This document shows, piece by piece, positions 1-10,049 of a DNA stretch of 64,000 nucleotides. A program made the translations under genes and the position numbers. The notes beneath the pieces are model-generated. The model had not been told where the DNA came from. It did not search any database and worked only from the letters and a program-made list of their open reading frames with translations. Within the stretch, counting starts at the first letter, position 1. Each line of letters opens with the position of its first letter. Origin of the DNA: Lytechinus variegatus (lineage: Eukaryota; Echinodermata; Echinoidea; Temnopleuroida; Toxopneustidae); assembly GCF_018143015.1 (NCBI RefSeq), contig NC_054757.1, positions 9,062,001 to 9,126,000 of the forward strand. The letters are read 5' to 3'.

Positions 1-693
1 CATTCTCATATTACAGATTCTCCAATTCACTTACAGATTGACGGCACACCATTAGAGCGGAAGACTCAATCTAGATTCTTAGGCGTCATCATAGATCAAG
101 CTTTGTCTTGGAATGAACATCTGCACCATATCATTATATGTATCTCGAGAAATATTGGAATAATTTCCAAGTTGAAATTTATTTTACCACACAAAACTTT
201 ATTTCTATTGTATAATTCGTTAATACTCCCGTATATAACATATTGTAACGTTGTTTGGGCTAATTGTGGTTCCACAAAACTTACTTCTATTTCTAAATTA
301 CAAAAAAGAGCAATTCGCATTTGTACAGGATCACATTATTTGGCTCACACCGATCCTTTATTTTTTAAACTGAAAACATTAAAAATTGCCGACTTATATA
401 CTATTCAAATAACTATAATTATGTTTAAATATATTAACAAACTGCTCCCTTCGTCCTTTGATAACATGTTCAAATTTAATAGTTCTGTCCATACTTACCC
501 AACGCGCATATCCGGAAACTTTCACCTCTCTAACCCCAGACTGGTAATTGCCTCTAAATCAATACGACACCATGGTCCTGACATTTGGAATGGTCTTCCA
601 AACAATATTAAAACGTGTTCAACCATATACTCACTAAAAGCCACTCTAAAGAAAACTATCATTCAATCTTATCAACCCCACCCTCCAAATTAA
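1..693 (+). pseudogene. C-terminal fragment of LINE reverse transcriptase
   Basis: The frame is open from base 1 to the TAA at 691-693 (about 230 codons). It begins with the segment ending FLGVIIDQALSWNEH, the typical boundary between RT palm and thumb in CR1/L2/Jockey elements. It continues with LFLLYNSLILPYITYCNVVW, a LQKRAIRICTG motif and HTDPLFFKLKTLKIADLY, all hallmark C-terminal blocks of these ORF2 proteins, and then a WNGLPNNIK-like tail. The catalytic palm motifs (FADD region) would lie upstream of the window. No stop or frameshift is visible in the part shown, so this could be a fairly young copy. Family name is by motif recognition only. Confidence 0.8.
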
Positions 694-1069
694 AACATTC
701 ACTCAAATATTCACATTCGCTATTTAATATTCTGATTTTACTCAACTGCTATACACAGCACCAGCACCTGCACTTGCAATGCACCCACTTGGTCAGTAAA
801 TATCAATCTTAGTCACGAATCTTTTATGAGGCCGCCATCAATTCAAGCCTAACCGCTCACGATGGTGGTCTCCTGCGTTCATTTTTTACATTATATGTAT
901 ATGTTTACATTTATAAAAGATTAATTTATACTCACATCCTTATTTGTATTTATTATGTAATATGACCACATTGTTTATATTATGAATTATTTTTGTATTT
1001 TGTAATTATAAATAATTTTGTATTGTGTTTTTGAACGCAGAAATAAATGCAAACAAACAAACAAACAAT
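1..1069 (+). mobile_element. 5'-truncated non-LTR retrotransposon (CR1/L2/Jockey-like LINE), 3' part
   Basis: The window opens inside a reverse-transcriptase reading frame (stop at 691-693) and continues through an AT-rich 3' UTR with AATAAA at about 1042 and a terminal (AAAC)n tail ending near 1069. An open frame, a UTR and a simple-repeat tail in this order are typical of the 3' end of CR1/L2-type LINEs. The 5' portion lies outside the window, so true length and intactness cannot be judged. The element sits in or next to the kat8 gene, in the opposite orientation. Confidence 0.8.
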
Positions 1070-1453
1070 AGATTTTCCACGCTCTTGGAATCATTCTGCC
1101 TCGCAGTGCGAAAACTCCATACTTCCATAATTAATCACCCAATTTTAAAATCTAGACAATACTCCCATCTCTGAGGTTACCTTTCCTTATCATAAATTTC
1201 TGATTTTGCCTCAGTTTAGGGTAATCTGTCCTCACATCTAGGTATTCTTAGACTTTCAGACAGGGATAACTAAAGCATCATTGGCAGGTACCTTCATGTG
1301 GTCTTTCAGTGACAAATCTAGCCAGGTCAAACATATATATATTTCACTTGCTTGTTTGTGCACAATGGGGGGACTCCTCATAAGTATTTTCATCCAGCTA
1401 TTACTTTGGTACCCAGGGTAGCGCAAAGTGCATCATTTACAGCTTTATCACAA
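1070..1453. other. no recognisable feature
   Basis: AT-rich single-copy-looking DNA between the LINE tail and a small fold-back element. I looked here on the minus strand for the next kat8 coding exon (expected to continue the chromo-barrel with an RLDEWV-like block) and did not find it. Confidence 0.5.
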
Positions 1454-1629
1454 CAGGTGGGTGTTTCATAAAGCTGTTCGTAAGATACGAATGACTTTAC
1501 GAACGACTGGTGATCCTTTCTTGTGCTCTGCGGTATCCCTATGTAATTGAGTTATGACCTCAGAACATGTTCCAGTCGTGCGTAAAGTCGTTCGTAACTT
1601 TACGAACAGCTTGATGAAACACCCACCTG
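1454..1629. mobile_element. small palindromic MITE, copy 1
   Basis: An inverted repeat whose termini read GGTGGGTGTTTCATAAAGC and its complement, continuing inward as CTGTTCGTAAG / CTTTACGAACAG and then an ACTTTACGAACGACTGG / CCAGTCGTGCGTAAAGT pair. The centre (CTTGTGCTCTGCGG...) is not palindromic. A second, well-conserved copy is at 24214-24384 and a decayed one at 60661-60965. Two copies in unrelated places with the same ends support a mobile, non-autonomous fold-back element. No clear target duplication is seen. Confidence 0.8.
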
Positions 1630-1731
1630 ATTTGTCCCTTCAAAAAATGACATTTGGGGCGAATTGCAAAAGGGAGTCTGGAAAAATGTAAAATGGTATC
1701 AGAATGTGTGTAAATACAAGTGGGTACTTAC

Positions 1732-1809
1732 GTCCTTTGTAATGTACATAGTACTCCTTTTTCCCTCCGTCTTGTTCATTCTTTCTTGTCTGCACAATCT
1801 CAGCATTAT
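1732..1809 (-). CDS. KAT8: KAT8 coding exon 2
   Basis: Bounded by acceptor AAACAG and donor GTAAGTACC. It encodes NAEIVQTRKNEQDGG and KKEYYVHYKG, the middle of the chromo-barrel. Phase (+2 in, +1 out) fits exon 1, and the codon spanning the junction is CAT (His), as expected for the TWH motif of the family. Confidence 0.75.
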
Positions 1810-4800
1810 CTGTTTTAAACAAAAAAGAAAAAGAAAATGACAAAATTTTTTATTGAAACAGCATAGAGCATGTGACTGTTGCAATGCAAGACGACAAAAT
1901 GCGACAGTGCAAGGCTTCACAAGATGGTAATTTACCAGAGTATGTCCACTTATCAAGACTCTGGCTATGGACTACAACTCTACAAGGGTACTCCGGGCTG
2001 AAAATAAGAGTAAAATTCACGGAGCAAAATGCTGAAAATTTTATCAAACATTGGTAAAAAAATAATGAAGTTATTGAATTTCAAAGTTTAGCAATATCTT
2101 GTGTAAAACAGGCCATCATGAATATTCATGACTGATGATGTCATGAATCTAAATTTCCTTTTCTTACACATGAAATCATAAATATTTCATATTTTCATAC
2201 ACGTGTGTATATACATGCATATCTCTTGATATGTCTCCCTTATACTGATATAAGTTTGAACAATGGAATGCATCAAATCAATTGATAATACTATCTTTGC
2301 AATTCTTGGAGGACAAAATCTGTATAAAAATTGAAGAGTGAGTGTTAGGCCCGTTTTGAAAGTCCATTTTTGATGCACGTGTACACGGCGTGTTTTTCGG
2401 TCATGTACACGTGTACACGTTGTAAACACTGTGAGAGCGAGTTCTGTTTTCATGTCGACACGGACCCGCATCAATTTGTCATAAAAAGGGGTCTATATAG
2501 CCTAAGTCACGGTTTTAAAGCTTACCTGAGAAGTTTGAAGTATCAATCCACAAAAATTGGTGCAAATTAAAAGTTTACTCGGCTTAGCAGCGCATTAAAT
2601 TAATAAAGAATGCAAAAGAAAATCAGTGCAGGGCCCTAGCTATCGCCGACGCTCGGTGGATGCGCATTTTGTATACTGTACCGTACATGCATGCACAGAT
2701 CGCTGCAGAATAAGTGTAACTGAAGTTATCGATTAATTTTCATTATTATGTTGCCAATTTGAAGAGCGTTTGTTTGTAGGCTTGTGTGCGAGCGTATAAC
2801 ACGTAAGTTGTAGTGATGATCGCTATCGCAATTGGTGATTCTCAAATTGACTCTGAGTGTGATTGAGCAACGCTTTCGAGCTTTTGAGACCGGAGCAGAC
2901 CCATTTCGTGCCGATTTCGTGGTACAAAAACGTGAGTCTCCAGAAAGAATGTGGATTAAATTGGCGATTTTGGAAGTGAACTCACTCTGGATTAATTGAA
3001 ATATGTTGACATATTAGTAATTAAAACATGTGCAGTGTCTGAGAACTAAGATTTAATGTGAGGCTGTGAGCTTGTTTATGCAGATGCTACCGTGTACACG
3101 GTGGTGGAATTTAGTACACGTGCACTGACTTGACCGTGCGTGTACACGTGTACCCGAAACGGGCCTAGTGAGTGTATAGCAGCATACATGTACTGACCCT
3201 CTACACACAGATTTTGTGCAGATGTCCAATGATGGGGCCCGGAAAGAAAACCTGGCTTGAATCCGGAATGGAAGGTTTTGCAAAAAAAATGTCAGGGTCC
3301 TGGATCGGCCCGGAGCTGCTGCACAACACTGCCGCTGCAGCGCCTAGAAGCCTGGCCTTGCTAGATGCCTGGTAGCACTAGATCTAGGCCCTAGTGCACT
3401 TTAACATCGGGCAATGTCAGCAAACTAAATGTAATTCCACCAAAATTATTGTCTGAATCAAATCCCAAGTATCGATCTTAACCAGAGTTTTAACCTCATT
3501 GAGCATTAAGAACAGCTTTATCTCAGCTTTCATCTTGATTTTATCGTTCAAATTCTCAGATTTAGGGTCTCAGTCCGCCATATATTATCTTTGATATGTG
3601 CGGAAATCTTACAAACACAAAGTCAATAAACGGTTTTGCTGCCCTCTGCGCTCGTTCAGGGAAATTTGACTAAGAATTCTAACGAAGCCAAAATAAGGTC
3701 GTTTCTGATGCTTGAAGGGGTACTCTGGGCTGAAAATATTTATATCTAGTAAATAGAGTAGAATTCACAATGCAAAATGCTGAAAATTTCATCAAAATCT
3801 GATAACAAATAGCGAATTAGTTATTGAATTTTAAAGTTAAGCATGATTTTGTGAAAATAGGTACATGCACATCATCATGAATATAAGGTGGGCTGATGAT
3901 GTCACATCACCATTTTCCTTTTTCTCATACATGTAATAAAAATTGTTTCATTTTTCATATATGTGTGAATGATGTGTCTCCTCTATAATGAAATAAGTTG
4001 CAGCAATGATTATCTAATGCACACTAAATCAGTAGTCAATCCAAATTTTTCAGTTCTTGGAGGAAATATTTTTGAATAAACCTAATTTCATGTACAAAAG
4101 AACAAGTGGGGATCTGACATCATCAATTTGCTCACTGAATATTCATGAAGACATGCCTGGATTGTTTCATCAGAATAATGCAAATCTTTAAAATGCCATT
4201 TAACTTTGTTACTCTTTGACCGATTTTGATAAAATTTTCAGTGTTTCGTTTGTCCTGATTTTTCTTTATCTTCTTCTTCAGGGTAGACCTGTGTCCTTCA
4301 CGCTTGAAGATTAATACAGGCGATTTGTGTGTCTGTGCACGGCTGGACGATGCAGTTGAACAAAAATAAAATCACAGGTGGCTGGCATTCTTCACCATCA
4401 GTCTCTGCCAGAAGGACTCTACTGATGGGGCGGAAATTAAATATGTTTAAAGCATATTATTTCCAGCCTGGAGCATCCTTTTGATGGGGCTGAAATTCAT
4501 ATTAAGGGGTACTCAAATTTACAATAATATTGTTAATTCGAGCCCCCCCCCTCCTGGGAAGCAAAAGTGGGACTTTAATACATGTACATCATATAATTCA
4601 TGAAATAGTTAGGCCTAGGCCTTTACAGTATGGATGGTGGTGTGACCTTAATTCGCGCGTTACCTAATTTTGCGCACTTTCAAATTTCTGTTTATCTAAT
4701 CACAACGAACAATTGTGTACAACGGATAGCCGAGCGTGAACGTAGCGGTCGTGTACATTTTTGCTTATTACATGACGTCATCCAGCCCCTGCCGAGAACC

Positions 4801-7800
4801 AATTTATGAATGAAAATATAGTAAGCATGCGCAGTGCAAGCCTTTTATTTCCCCACACAGAATTCCACCAAAACAAGTGTGCAATTCTCTATCACCTCGT
4901 ACCAAAATCGACCTAGAATTTCACTTTCCCGTATTTTATATGAATTATGAAAGGTATTCTCGGAGGTCTATTTTCTCACCGATACTGCACAGGTAAGCAA
5001 ATTTCGATTACTTCTTGCTTTTCCGTCAAAATCTTACGAATTAGCGTCTATATGCCATCGTGTTCGTTGGAATTTGTAGAGTCTATCGCAACGTGCACAA
5101 AGTCAATTGGCTTCCGGGTTTCGGAGCGTCGCGTGAATATGCATGAAATTGCAGTTTCGATAATTTTCGATCGATACCGGAGCGATCCGATCACGAACCA
5201 AAACTATTTACGGCGTACACAACGTGACCGGATATCGTTATCGCTATCGATACTTCCGCACGCAGTCCGAAGGAATTATTTTTGGGACCACGTGGTCATG
5301 ACGTGATCTGCGCGATTGACCAATCAGCGGTCTTCGAATCGCTGTGCGGAGACGATCTATCCGTTGTACACAGTCTATGGACAATTGTTCGTTGTGCTAA
5401 TTGATATCTTGAAAAACTCATATCACCAACAGCAAAAACAACCCAAAATTACACTTCACTATGGTAATTTTCTTGAAGGTAATGTCTCAAATTGTGAAAA
5501 TATTGGCGACTTTACCTTTTGCATCCGCTCTCATAAAATCCAATCTTCACGACAAGCATCAAGAAATCGCCAGTTTGCAAGTGCAGCACAGGTCTCCAAA
5601 TAAGTACCGGTAAGTAAAATGTGATCTCAACTTAATTCATGGCATTTTAACTAAGCCTGAGTCGAATCGATTTTAAAATCGGTGTTCGATCGATGTCATC
5701 GAACACCGGTGCAGATTTTGCAAAATCGGTGCATCGAAAAAAAAAAAAATACGTCGGCCGGCCGATTCGTTTGGTTCACACAATCAATCATCAAAATATC
5801 AGTAATGTCCAACTTGACTACTACTTACTTACTTGATTTCTATTGCCCCCCAAATGAAACCGATTGTGCAATTATGATGCCTATTCACCATTAATTTGAA
5901 GTTTATTTTGATCATACTTCGAGTCTTACTCGTCTGCTCGTGCTGAGATAATTTATGCACGATGAATTCATGAATGGAAGTCATGGCCATCGATCGCGCA
6001 TGCGCAGTACTGTTCTTTAATCAAACCAGAAAATGGCCGGAGATTGACGCGATCAACGTAAAATAAATCTTGCTTTCATGAACAATATTAATATTATGAC
6101 CACAGAACATTATTTAATCGTAATATTTAACAATAATTTGCATATGATAATCATTAATATGAATTTAGAGCTTGATGTGAAACGTTTGTATTTCGTTTCA
6201 ATTTTCAATGGCGGACATCTCATGACGATCGACTTGAGTCGAGAGAGTGCACTTGTCTAAAAAAAAATAATTATCACATCAGGATTGATTCTCGAACATT
6301 GCCTACATTAAAAAAATCTTTTCAAGGTCGTAATATAACCATATAATAACATTTTACATGACAAAACAGAGAAAATTGCGTTTGAAATTTCTTTTCCCCA
6401 TCTATAATTTGAAGCTAGTTTGTGCCCAACTTTTGGCTCTGATTTCATGAATTAATGGAAAATATGTCATACGTCATCGAACACGCATGCGCATTGTGCT
6501 TTTCTCGGAGCTCGGAGAAGACGTCAAGAGATGGAATAACAAAAGAAATAATGCCAGTATTAATTCTTCCATATGAACATAACATACTTTGCTGATATCG
6601 TCAATATTCTTAGTATGACCATAAAATCTTGTTAAATCGTAATAATTTATATGAATTTAGGGCTCGATTCGAAACATTCGTATTTATTTCGATCGCATGC
6701 TCAATATTATTGTGTCAACAAAAAAAATGGATTGTCATCATCATATCAGGATTAATTCTCGAACATCGTCAAAACTCATATTCCACAATCTTCCCTCACA
6801 ATCGTTATATTAGCATTGAATAGCAATTCAAATGGCCATCCAGAGAAAATTACATATTTATTCGCATAAATTTATTTGGAACTCATTTTGGAGCCAACTA
6901 CACAATCTCAGGCAAGTTATAGCGCTCTCCGTTGGTTGCACTTGTTTGCTGGCGCTGACAAGCACGCCTGTCGTTTCGGGAGAGTGAGTGTACGGGGCTG
7001 CGGACGGGGCTGGTGAATGCGAGTCTGGACTGCGAATGCTAGTTGACCGAAAATCATTCGGATCGACTCTGCGTGATTCATGTCTTTATTATTGTTTCAC
7101 TTTAAACTTATATGTTGTCATCTGCAAATACCATTGTTGAAGATATTTTGGGAAGAATTCTGCATTGGTCCCCGGCCTTTTTTTGTGTGTTTTGTGGTCA
7201 TGGAAAATACAAACGAACTTTGGCTTTGCTCTGTCATCTGCTTTTGCAACGCTCACCCGGCTAACGCCAGCGCATACCGTCAGTGCGTAGTGCATAGCGC
7301 ATCGACGCGATGGCCGGAGCAAATTTTTTCCCGCCTTCAATATTCGATGCATCGATGTTCGATCGAATTAAAGCTGTCGAACACCGGTTTTCAAAATAAT
7401 CGATATGACTCAGGCTTAATTTTAACCTCCTTCTGATACAGTTATCTTACCTTTGTCTGCTTGATTTCTTTTCTAAAGCTTTGCAAAACAATCATGCGCA
7501 AATTAAGGTTATTTTTTTTATGACATTTTTTCAGCCGAGTGCACGCGCACAATGCACTAGTCGATCACCATGGAATTATTTATTTGTGATCATAAATAAT
7601 TTATAGGCAGTGTATACAGCCACACGCGTGTGTCTTTACCATCCAGCCACACGCGTGTGGTTATATCCAGAACACCTATCTGTGGATACCGCCACACGCC
7701 GCCAGTAATAACAGTAAAACACGTACCGCGGTATGTAGGTCTGACCGTCTATATCACGATCAAAATAACCTCATTTCTTCATTAAATTCTTACATTCTAA

Positions 7801-9009
7801 ACCCCTTTGATTTCTTTAAATCGTTTCAATTTCATTCTCACCGTCTTCTTTCCTTGCTTTTCTTGTCTTGTTACAAAAGGCCGCCTGTTAAATAGCAAAT
7901 TTCCACACTTTTTCTACTTGTGTCGATTCTCTACTGAATCTAGGCTATGTGCGCGTACGTACGAAACCCAAACTGTGTATGTCTACTACTGCGCTGCGCT
8001 AACGCTGTATGGCCTATGGGTCTGCCACCGCGAAGGAAGCCAGAATCGACACAAGTAGAAAAAGAGAATTTGCTGTTAAACAGACGACCGTTTGTAACAA
8101 GACAAGAAAAGCAAGGAGAGAAGACGGTGAGAATGAAATTGAAACGATCTAAGGATATCAAAGGGGTTTAGAATGTAAGAATTTAATGAAGAAATGAGGT
8201 TATTTTGATCGTGATATAGACGGTCAGACATACGTGTTTTACTGTTATTACTGGCGGCGTGTGGCGGTATCCACAGATATGTGTTCTGGATATAACCACA
8301 CGCGTGTGGCTGGATGGTCAAGACACACGCGTGTGGCTGTATACACTGCCTAATTTATATATATTGATATAGGCCTAAATTATTTATGATTAAAAAATAA
8401 ATTTTAATTTTTGTTAAATAAGAATTTATACATGTATCTCTAAATTGTTCGTTAAGACGGCATTGCTTTCCGGAAGTACGTCATACATAAGCGGTTCAAG
8501 GGTCGACGCTATTGTTATCAGTTAGGTAAGAAATCTTCATTTTTTAATATTTTTATATAGGCCTAATAATATTTAAAACCTTCCTACGCATTGCCATTAG
8601 GCGTAGGACATGTAGGAAGGTGTAAGATGAATAAAATTAATAGAATTCTCGTGATTTTGGTTTAAAAAGATGGATTTCTTAGGGAAATCCATCTTTGTTT
8701 TGGTCCTTCGCTTAAGACACTATGGAAAGAGTGTCAAGACGTCAATGATGAAGAAGTATATGACATATCTAAAAAAATCATCATCATTGCGTCCTCGACT
8801 AGCTACGGTCCATACAACGGGTTACTAAGGCTGGCTTTGTTTACTGAAATGAACGATTCATACTTACGCCACGTGTTGTCGTGTCGCTTTATCAAGTAAG
8901 TATCGCCGATTTTCAACGAATTTTCGTCATTTTCGTTTTCAGAATCGTTGGTGCTACCATTCTGGGTCGACGTCGTTTTAGAATCAGAGTCTTTCAATGA
9001 TGAATTCAT
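1732..9009 (-). CDS. KAT8: MYST histone acetyltransferase KAT8/MOF, 5' part (exons 1-2 only)
   Basis: Two minus-strand exons join in phase: 9009-8868 (ATG, 47 codons plus one base) and 1809-1732 (two bases, 25 codons, one base). Donors GTAAGT follow both exons and the acceptor before exon 2 is TTTAAACAG. The joined product has an acidic, Ser/Asn-rich N-terminus (residues 1-31), then GDTYLIKRHDNTWHNAEIVQ (starting near residue 35) and KKEYYVHYKG. This is the chromo-barrel of MOF, whose family pattern is GETYLxRRxDxTWHxAEVIQ...FYVHY. Tip60/KAT5 has a different loop before the YVHY strand, so KAT8 fits better. KAT8 acetylates histone H4 Lys16 in the MSL and NSL complexes; the barrel recruits RNA or complex partners. 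The zinc finger and acetyltransferase domain lie beyond base 1. The 7.06-kb intron is full of transposons. Confidence 0.75.
1984..2336. mobile_element. fold-back element family A, left half, truncated by another insertion
   Basis: Begins AAGGGTACTCCGGGCTGAAA and carries the family core: GAGCAAAATGCTGAAAATTT, a TTGAATTTCAAAGTTTAGC block and a GATGATGTCATG block. Compare the full copies at 3715-4290, 17566-18109 and 23341-23925. The right arm is missing; the sequence stops at the target duplication of the 2347-3166 element and does not resume after it. Confidence 0.7.
2347..3166. mobile_element. 820-bp TIR transposon with ~10-bp target duplication (Mutator-like?)
   Basis: The ends read AGGCCCGTTTTGAAAG and CGAAACGGGCCT, an inverted terminal repeat. 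It is flanked by AGTGAGTGTT (2337-2346) and AGTGAGTGTA (3167-3176), a 10-bp direct repeat with one mismatch at its last base. Both subterminal regions carry runs of ACACGTGTACACG, itself palindromic. No coding potential is seen. A 9-10 bp duplication is characteristic of Mutator-like elements, so a non-autonomous MULE is the best guess. Confidence 0.7.
3237..3352. repeat. interspersed repeat, copy 1 (pair with 28047-28158)
   Basis: The block containing CCTGGCTTGAATCCGGAATG, GGGTCCTGGATCGGCC and CAACACTGCCGCTGCAGC is matched in the same order by 28047-28158 in PPIA intron 1. Both copies end near GCACCTAGAA or GCGCCTAGAA. Nature unknown; no coding potential or terminal repeats are evident. Confidence 0.6.
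3715..4290. mobile_element. fold-back element family A, full copy
   Basis: Left end AAGGGGTACTCTGGGCTGAA; the right end carries the complement of the core (CCGATTTTGATAAAATTTTC, then TTCAGGGTAGACC). The arms include the TGATGATGTCACATCA / CATCATCAATTTGCTC blocks and the loop ends in GAGGAAATATTTTTGAATAA. The right terminus is diverged. Confidence 0.75.
4701..5396. mobile_element. ~700-bp element with inverted termini
   Basis: The left end CACAACGAACAATTGTGTAC with ACAACGGATAG is mirrored at the right end (ATCTATCCGTTGTACACAG ... CAATTGTTCGTTGTG). Further inward, ATGACGTCAT and ACCAATT blocks also pair with their complements. CTAAT flanks both sides (4696-4700, 5397-5401), possibly a 5-bp target duplication. 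The open frame inside (4947-5306) resembles no family I know and is not called as a gene. Confidence 0.6.
5652..7418. mobile_element. 1.77-kb non-autonomous DNA transposon with 8-bp TSD, copy 1 (hAT-like?)
   Basis: The termini read TAAGCCTGAGTCGAATCGAT and the complement of TAAGCCTGAGTCATATCGAT, followed inward by CGGTGTTCGA in both. The element is flanked by a perfect 8-bp duplication, ATTTTAAC (5644-5651 and 7419-7426). The second copy, 24594-26424, matches nearly throughout. An 8-bp TSD fits hAT (or P) superfamilies, but no transposase is present. The interior holds a degenerate direct duplication: the CATGAATGGAAGTCATGG ... CGCATGCGCAGT ... ATGAACAATATTAATATTAT block near 5965-6170 recurs in altered form near 6446-6660. 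Confidence 0.8.
7588..8391. repeat. ~800-bp giant inverted repeat (long fold-back element)
   Basis: The left arm (7588-7930) is complementary to the right arm (8042-8391) almost throughout, with scattered mismatches and a ~25-base AT-rich insertion near the outer right end (about 8352-8375). The spacer of about 111 bases (7931-8041) is not palindromic. Each arm contains two copies of a CCACACGCGTGTGG-type palindrome and one CCACACGCC half-site, giving four palindromic boxes symmetrically placed. The same peptide can be read from both strands because of the symmetry, so the open frames here are not evidence of a gene. It lies in kat8 intron 1, where the transcript would fold into a ~340-bp hairpin. 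Confidence 0.9.
8454..8802. repeat. interspersed repeat next to KAT8 exon 1, related to 44405-44948
   Basis: In order it holds GGAAGTACGTCATACATAAG, GGTTCAAGGGTCGACGCTAT, a GTTAGGTAAGAAATC donor-like word, CCTTCCTACGCATTGCC, a near-perfect hairpin (AAAGATGGATTTC...GAAATCCATCTTT, 8668-8698) and CTTAAGACACTATGG ... ATCATTGCGTCCTC. All of these blocks recur, partly rearranged and inverted, in intron 1 of ZFAND4. Confidence 0.75.
8868..9009 (-). CDS. KAT8: KAT8 coding exon 1
   Basis: Starts at the ATG complementary to 9007-9009 and ends TGG C before GTAAGTATG. It encodes a 31-residue hydrophilic leader rich in Ser, Asn, Asp and Glu, followed by the first strands of the chromo-barrel (KIGDTYLIKRHDNTW). 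A GTG at 9097-9099 is in frame upstream but is not a normal animal start, so the ATG at 9009 was chosen. Confidence 0.75.
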
Positions 9010-9778
9010 GTTGTTTCCTTTGAATTTTGATTTTATAAATGAGGAGCTCTTCGCCTGATGCCAGCGCCACTGCTTAGTCGTCCGATATCCGCGCTGCACA
9101 AATATGCATAATGCAAAGAAACTGCATGCGGAAGATCGGACACTTAGGCGATTTCTTGTAACGCTCGATTTTCTTCATGGGAAGGGTGCCCAATAGCCCA
9201 TATAGCGTTGAGTAAACTTAGGTATACCTAAACTTATGCTAATTGGCAATTACCGTTCAGAATTTAATGGATAAAAGCATAATTTTGGGTAAGAGTTTTT
9301 TTTATTTCAGAAGGGGAGCCACCCCAACCAGGTTCGTCTTCACCCGTTGCCATGGCAACACATTATAAAAAAACATTCATGTTCGTCTTTATTTATCAAT
9401 ATTGGAAATTTGTTTTGTAATAATTCATGCGCCGCAACTTCAAGTCAATAAACATCAAAAAATGCCATGCGTACTTATAAAACCATATTAATAGTAATAC
9501 ATTTATAAGATAGAGTGAAAGTAAATACCCGTTTACATAAAGACTAAAGCATCAAGTCAGAATTGTTAACATTAATTCCAAAGTTATACTGTACTGCCTC
9601 CAAAGAGGTTTAAAATAATTATGTACATCACTACTTCCTTTAAAAAATCCTTCTAATGATAATAGCATGAAGTATTAGCATATTAAATCCTAAAAACTAT
9701 ACTGTTTTGCTGTCAAAAAGATATATGTGTCCCTGTGTAATCAATATTTCTATACAATTTACAAACAGGTTAGCATTT
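9010..9778 (-). other. presumed KAT8 5' UTR and promoter region
   Basis: The DNA immediately upstream of the KAT8 ATG contains scattered CpG, GCGCTG and CCGATATCC words and the X-box palindrome, but no TATA box at a recognisable distance. Nothing else can be supported. Confidence 0.35.
9346..9359. promoter_or_regulatory. RFX X-box-like palindrome upstream of KAT8
   Basis: GTTGCCATGGCAAC is a perfect 14-base palindrome that fits the RFX X-box consensus (GTNRCC-N0-3-RGYAAC). It lies about 340 bases upstream of the KAT8 start codon. Related words occur at 10108-10121 (GTTGCCATGGTAAC) and 10866-10879 (ATTGCCATGGCAAC). Function is inferred from the motif alone. Confidence 0.4.
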
Positions 9779-9990
9779 TAATTTTTGCACCCTGCGGGTT
9801 CAAAAGTGCACCCCTAAATTTTGAATAGAACCCCTAGGGGTGCAGTTTTGAACCCGCAGGATACAAAAATTAACCCCAACCACAGGGTTCAATTATTGAA
9901 CCCCAAATCAGGGGTTCAATAATTTTTGAACCCATAGGGTCACGGTGCTGATTTTGCATCAACCTTTCGGCCGGGGTTCAATTTTGAACC
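9779..9990. repeat. cluster of GGGTTCAA...TTGAACCC palindromes
   Basis: The outer palindrome 9779-9871 pairs TTTTTGCACCCTGCGGGTTC with its complement, and GTGCACCCCTA with TAGGGGTGCA. Three compact ones follow: GGGTTCAATTATTGAACCC (9885-9903), one at 9911-9933 with the same half-sites and a longer spacer, and GGGGTTCAATTTTGAACC (9973-9990). The GGTTCAA word resembles a tRNA T-loop, but no cloverleaf can be drawn. Confidence 0.75.
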
Positions 9991-10049
9991 TTTATTTCTT
10001 AGTGTGTATGTAGTAAAATAAACATGGTATTGAATTACTTAACTTATTA

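Noticed and set aside
4947..5306. 119-codon frame starting MKGILGGLFSHRYCTG
   Set aside because: Lies inside an inverted-repeat element, has no recognised domain, and a GTAAGC donor-like word interrupts it early; not supported as a gene.
7080..7436. 118-codon frame in the 1.77-kb transposon (with a similar one at 26087-26377)
   Set aside because: The frame is not preserved between the two copies (shifted and truncated in the second) and matches no transposase family I know.
7807..8161. Plus- and minus-strand frames encoding nearly the same peptide (MISL(N/D)RFNFILTVF...)
   Set aside because: The duplication is a direct result of the inverted repeat; no splice or domain support for a gene.
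9785..9990. tRNA or tRNA-derived SINE suggested by GGTTCAA words
   Set aside because: No A box at the right distance and no cloverleaf; the word is part of palindromes.
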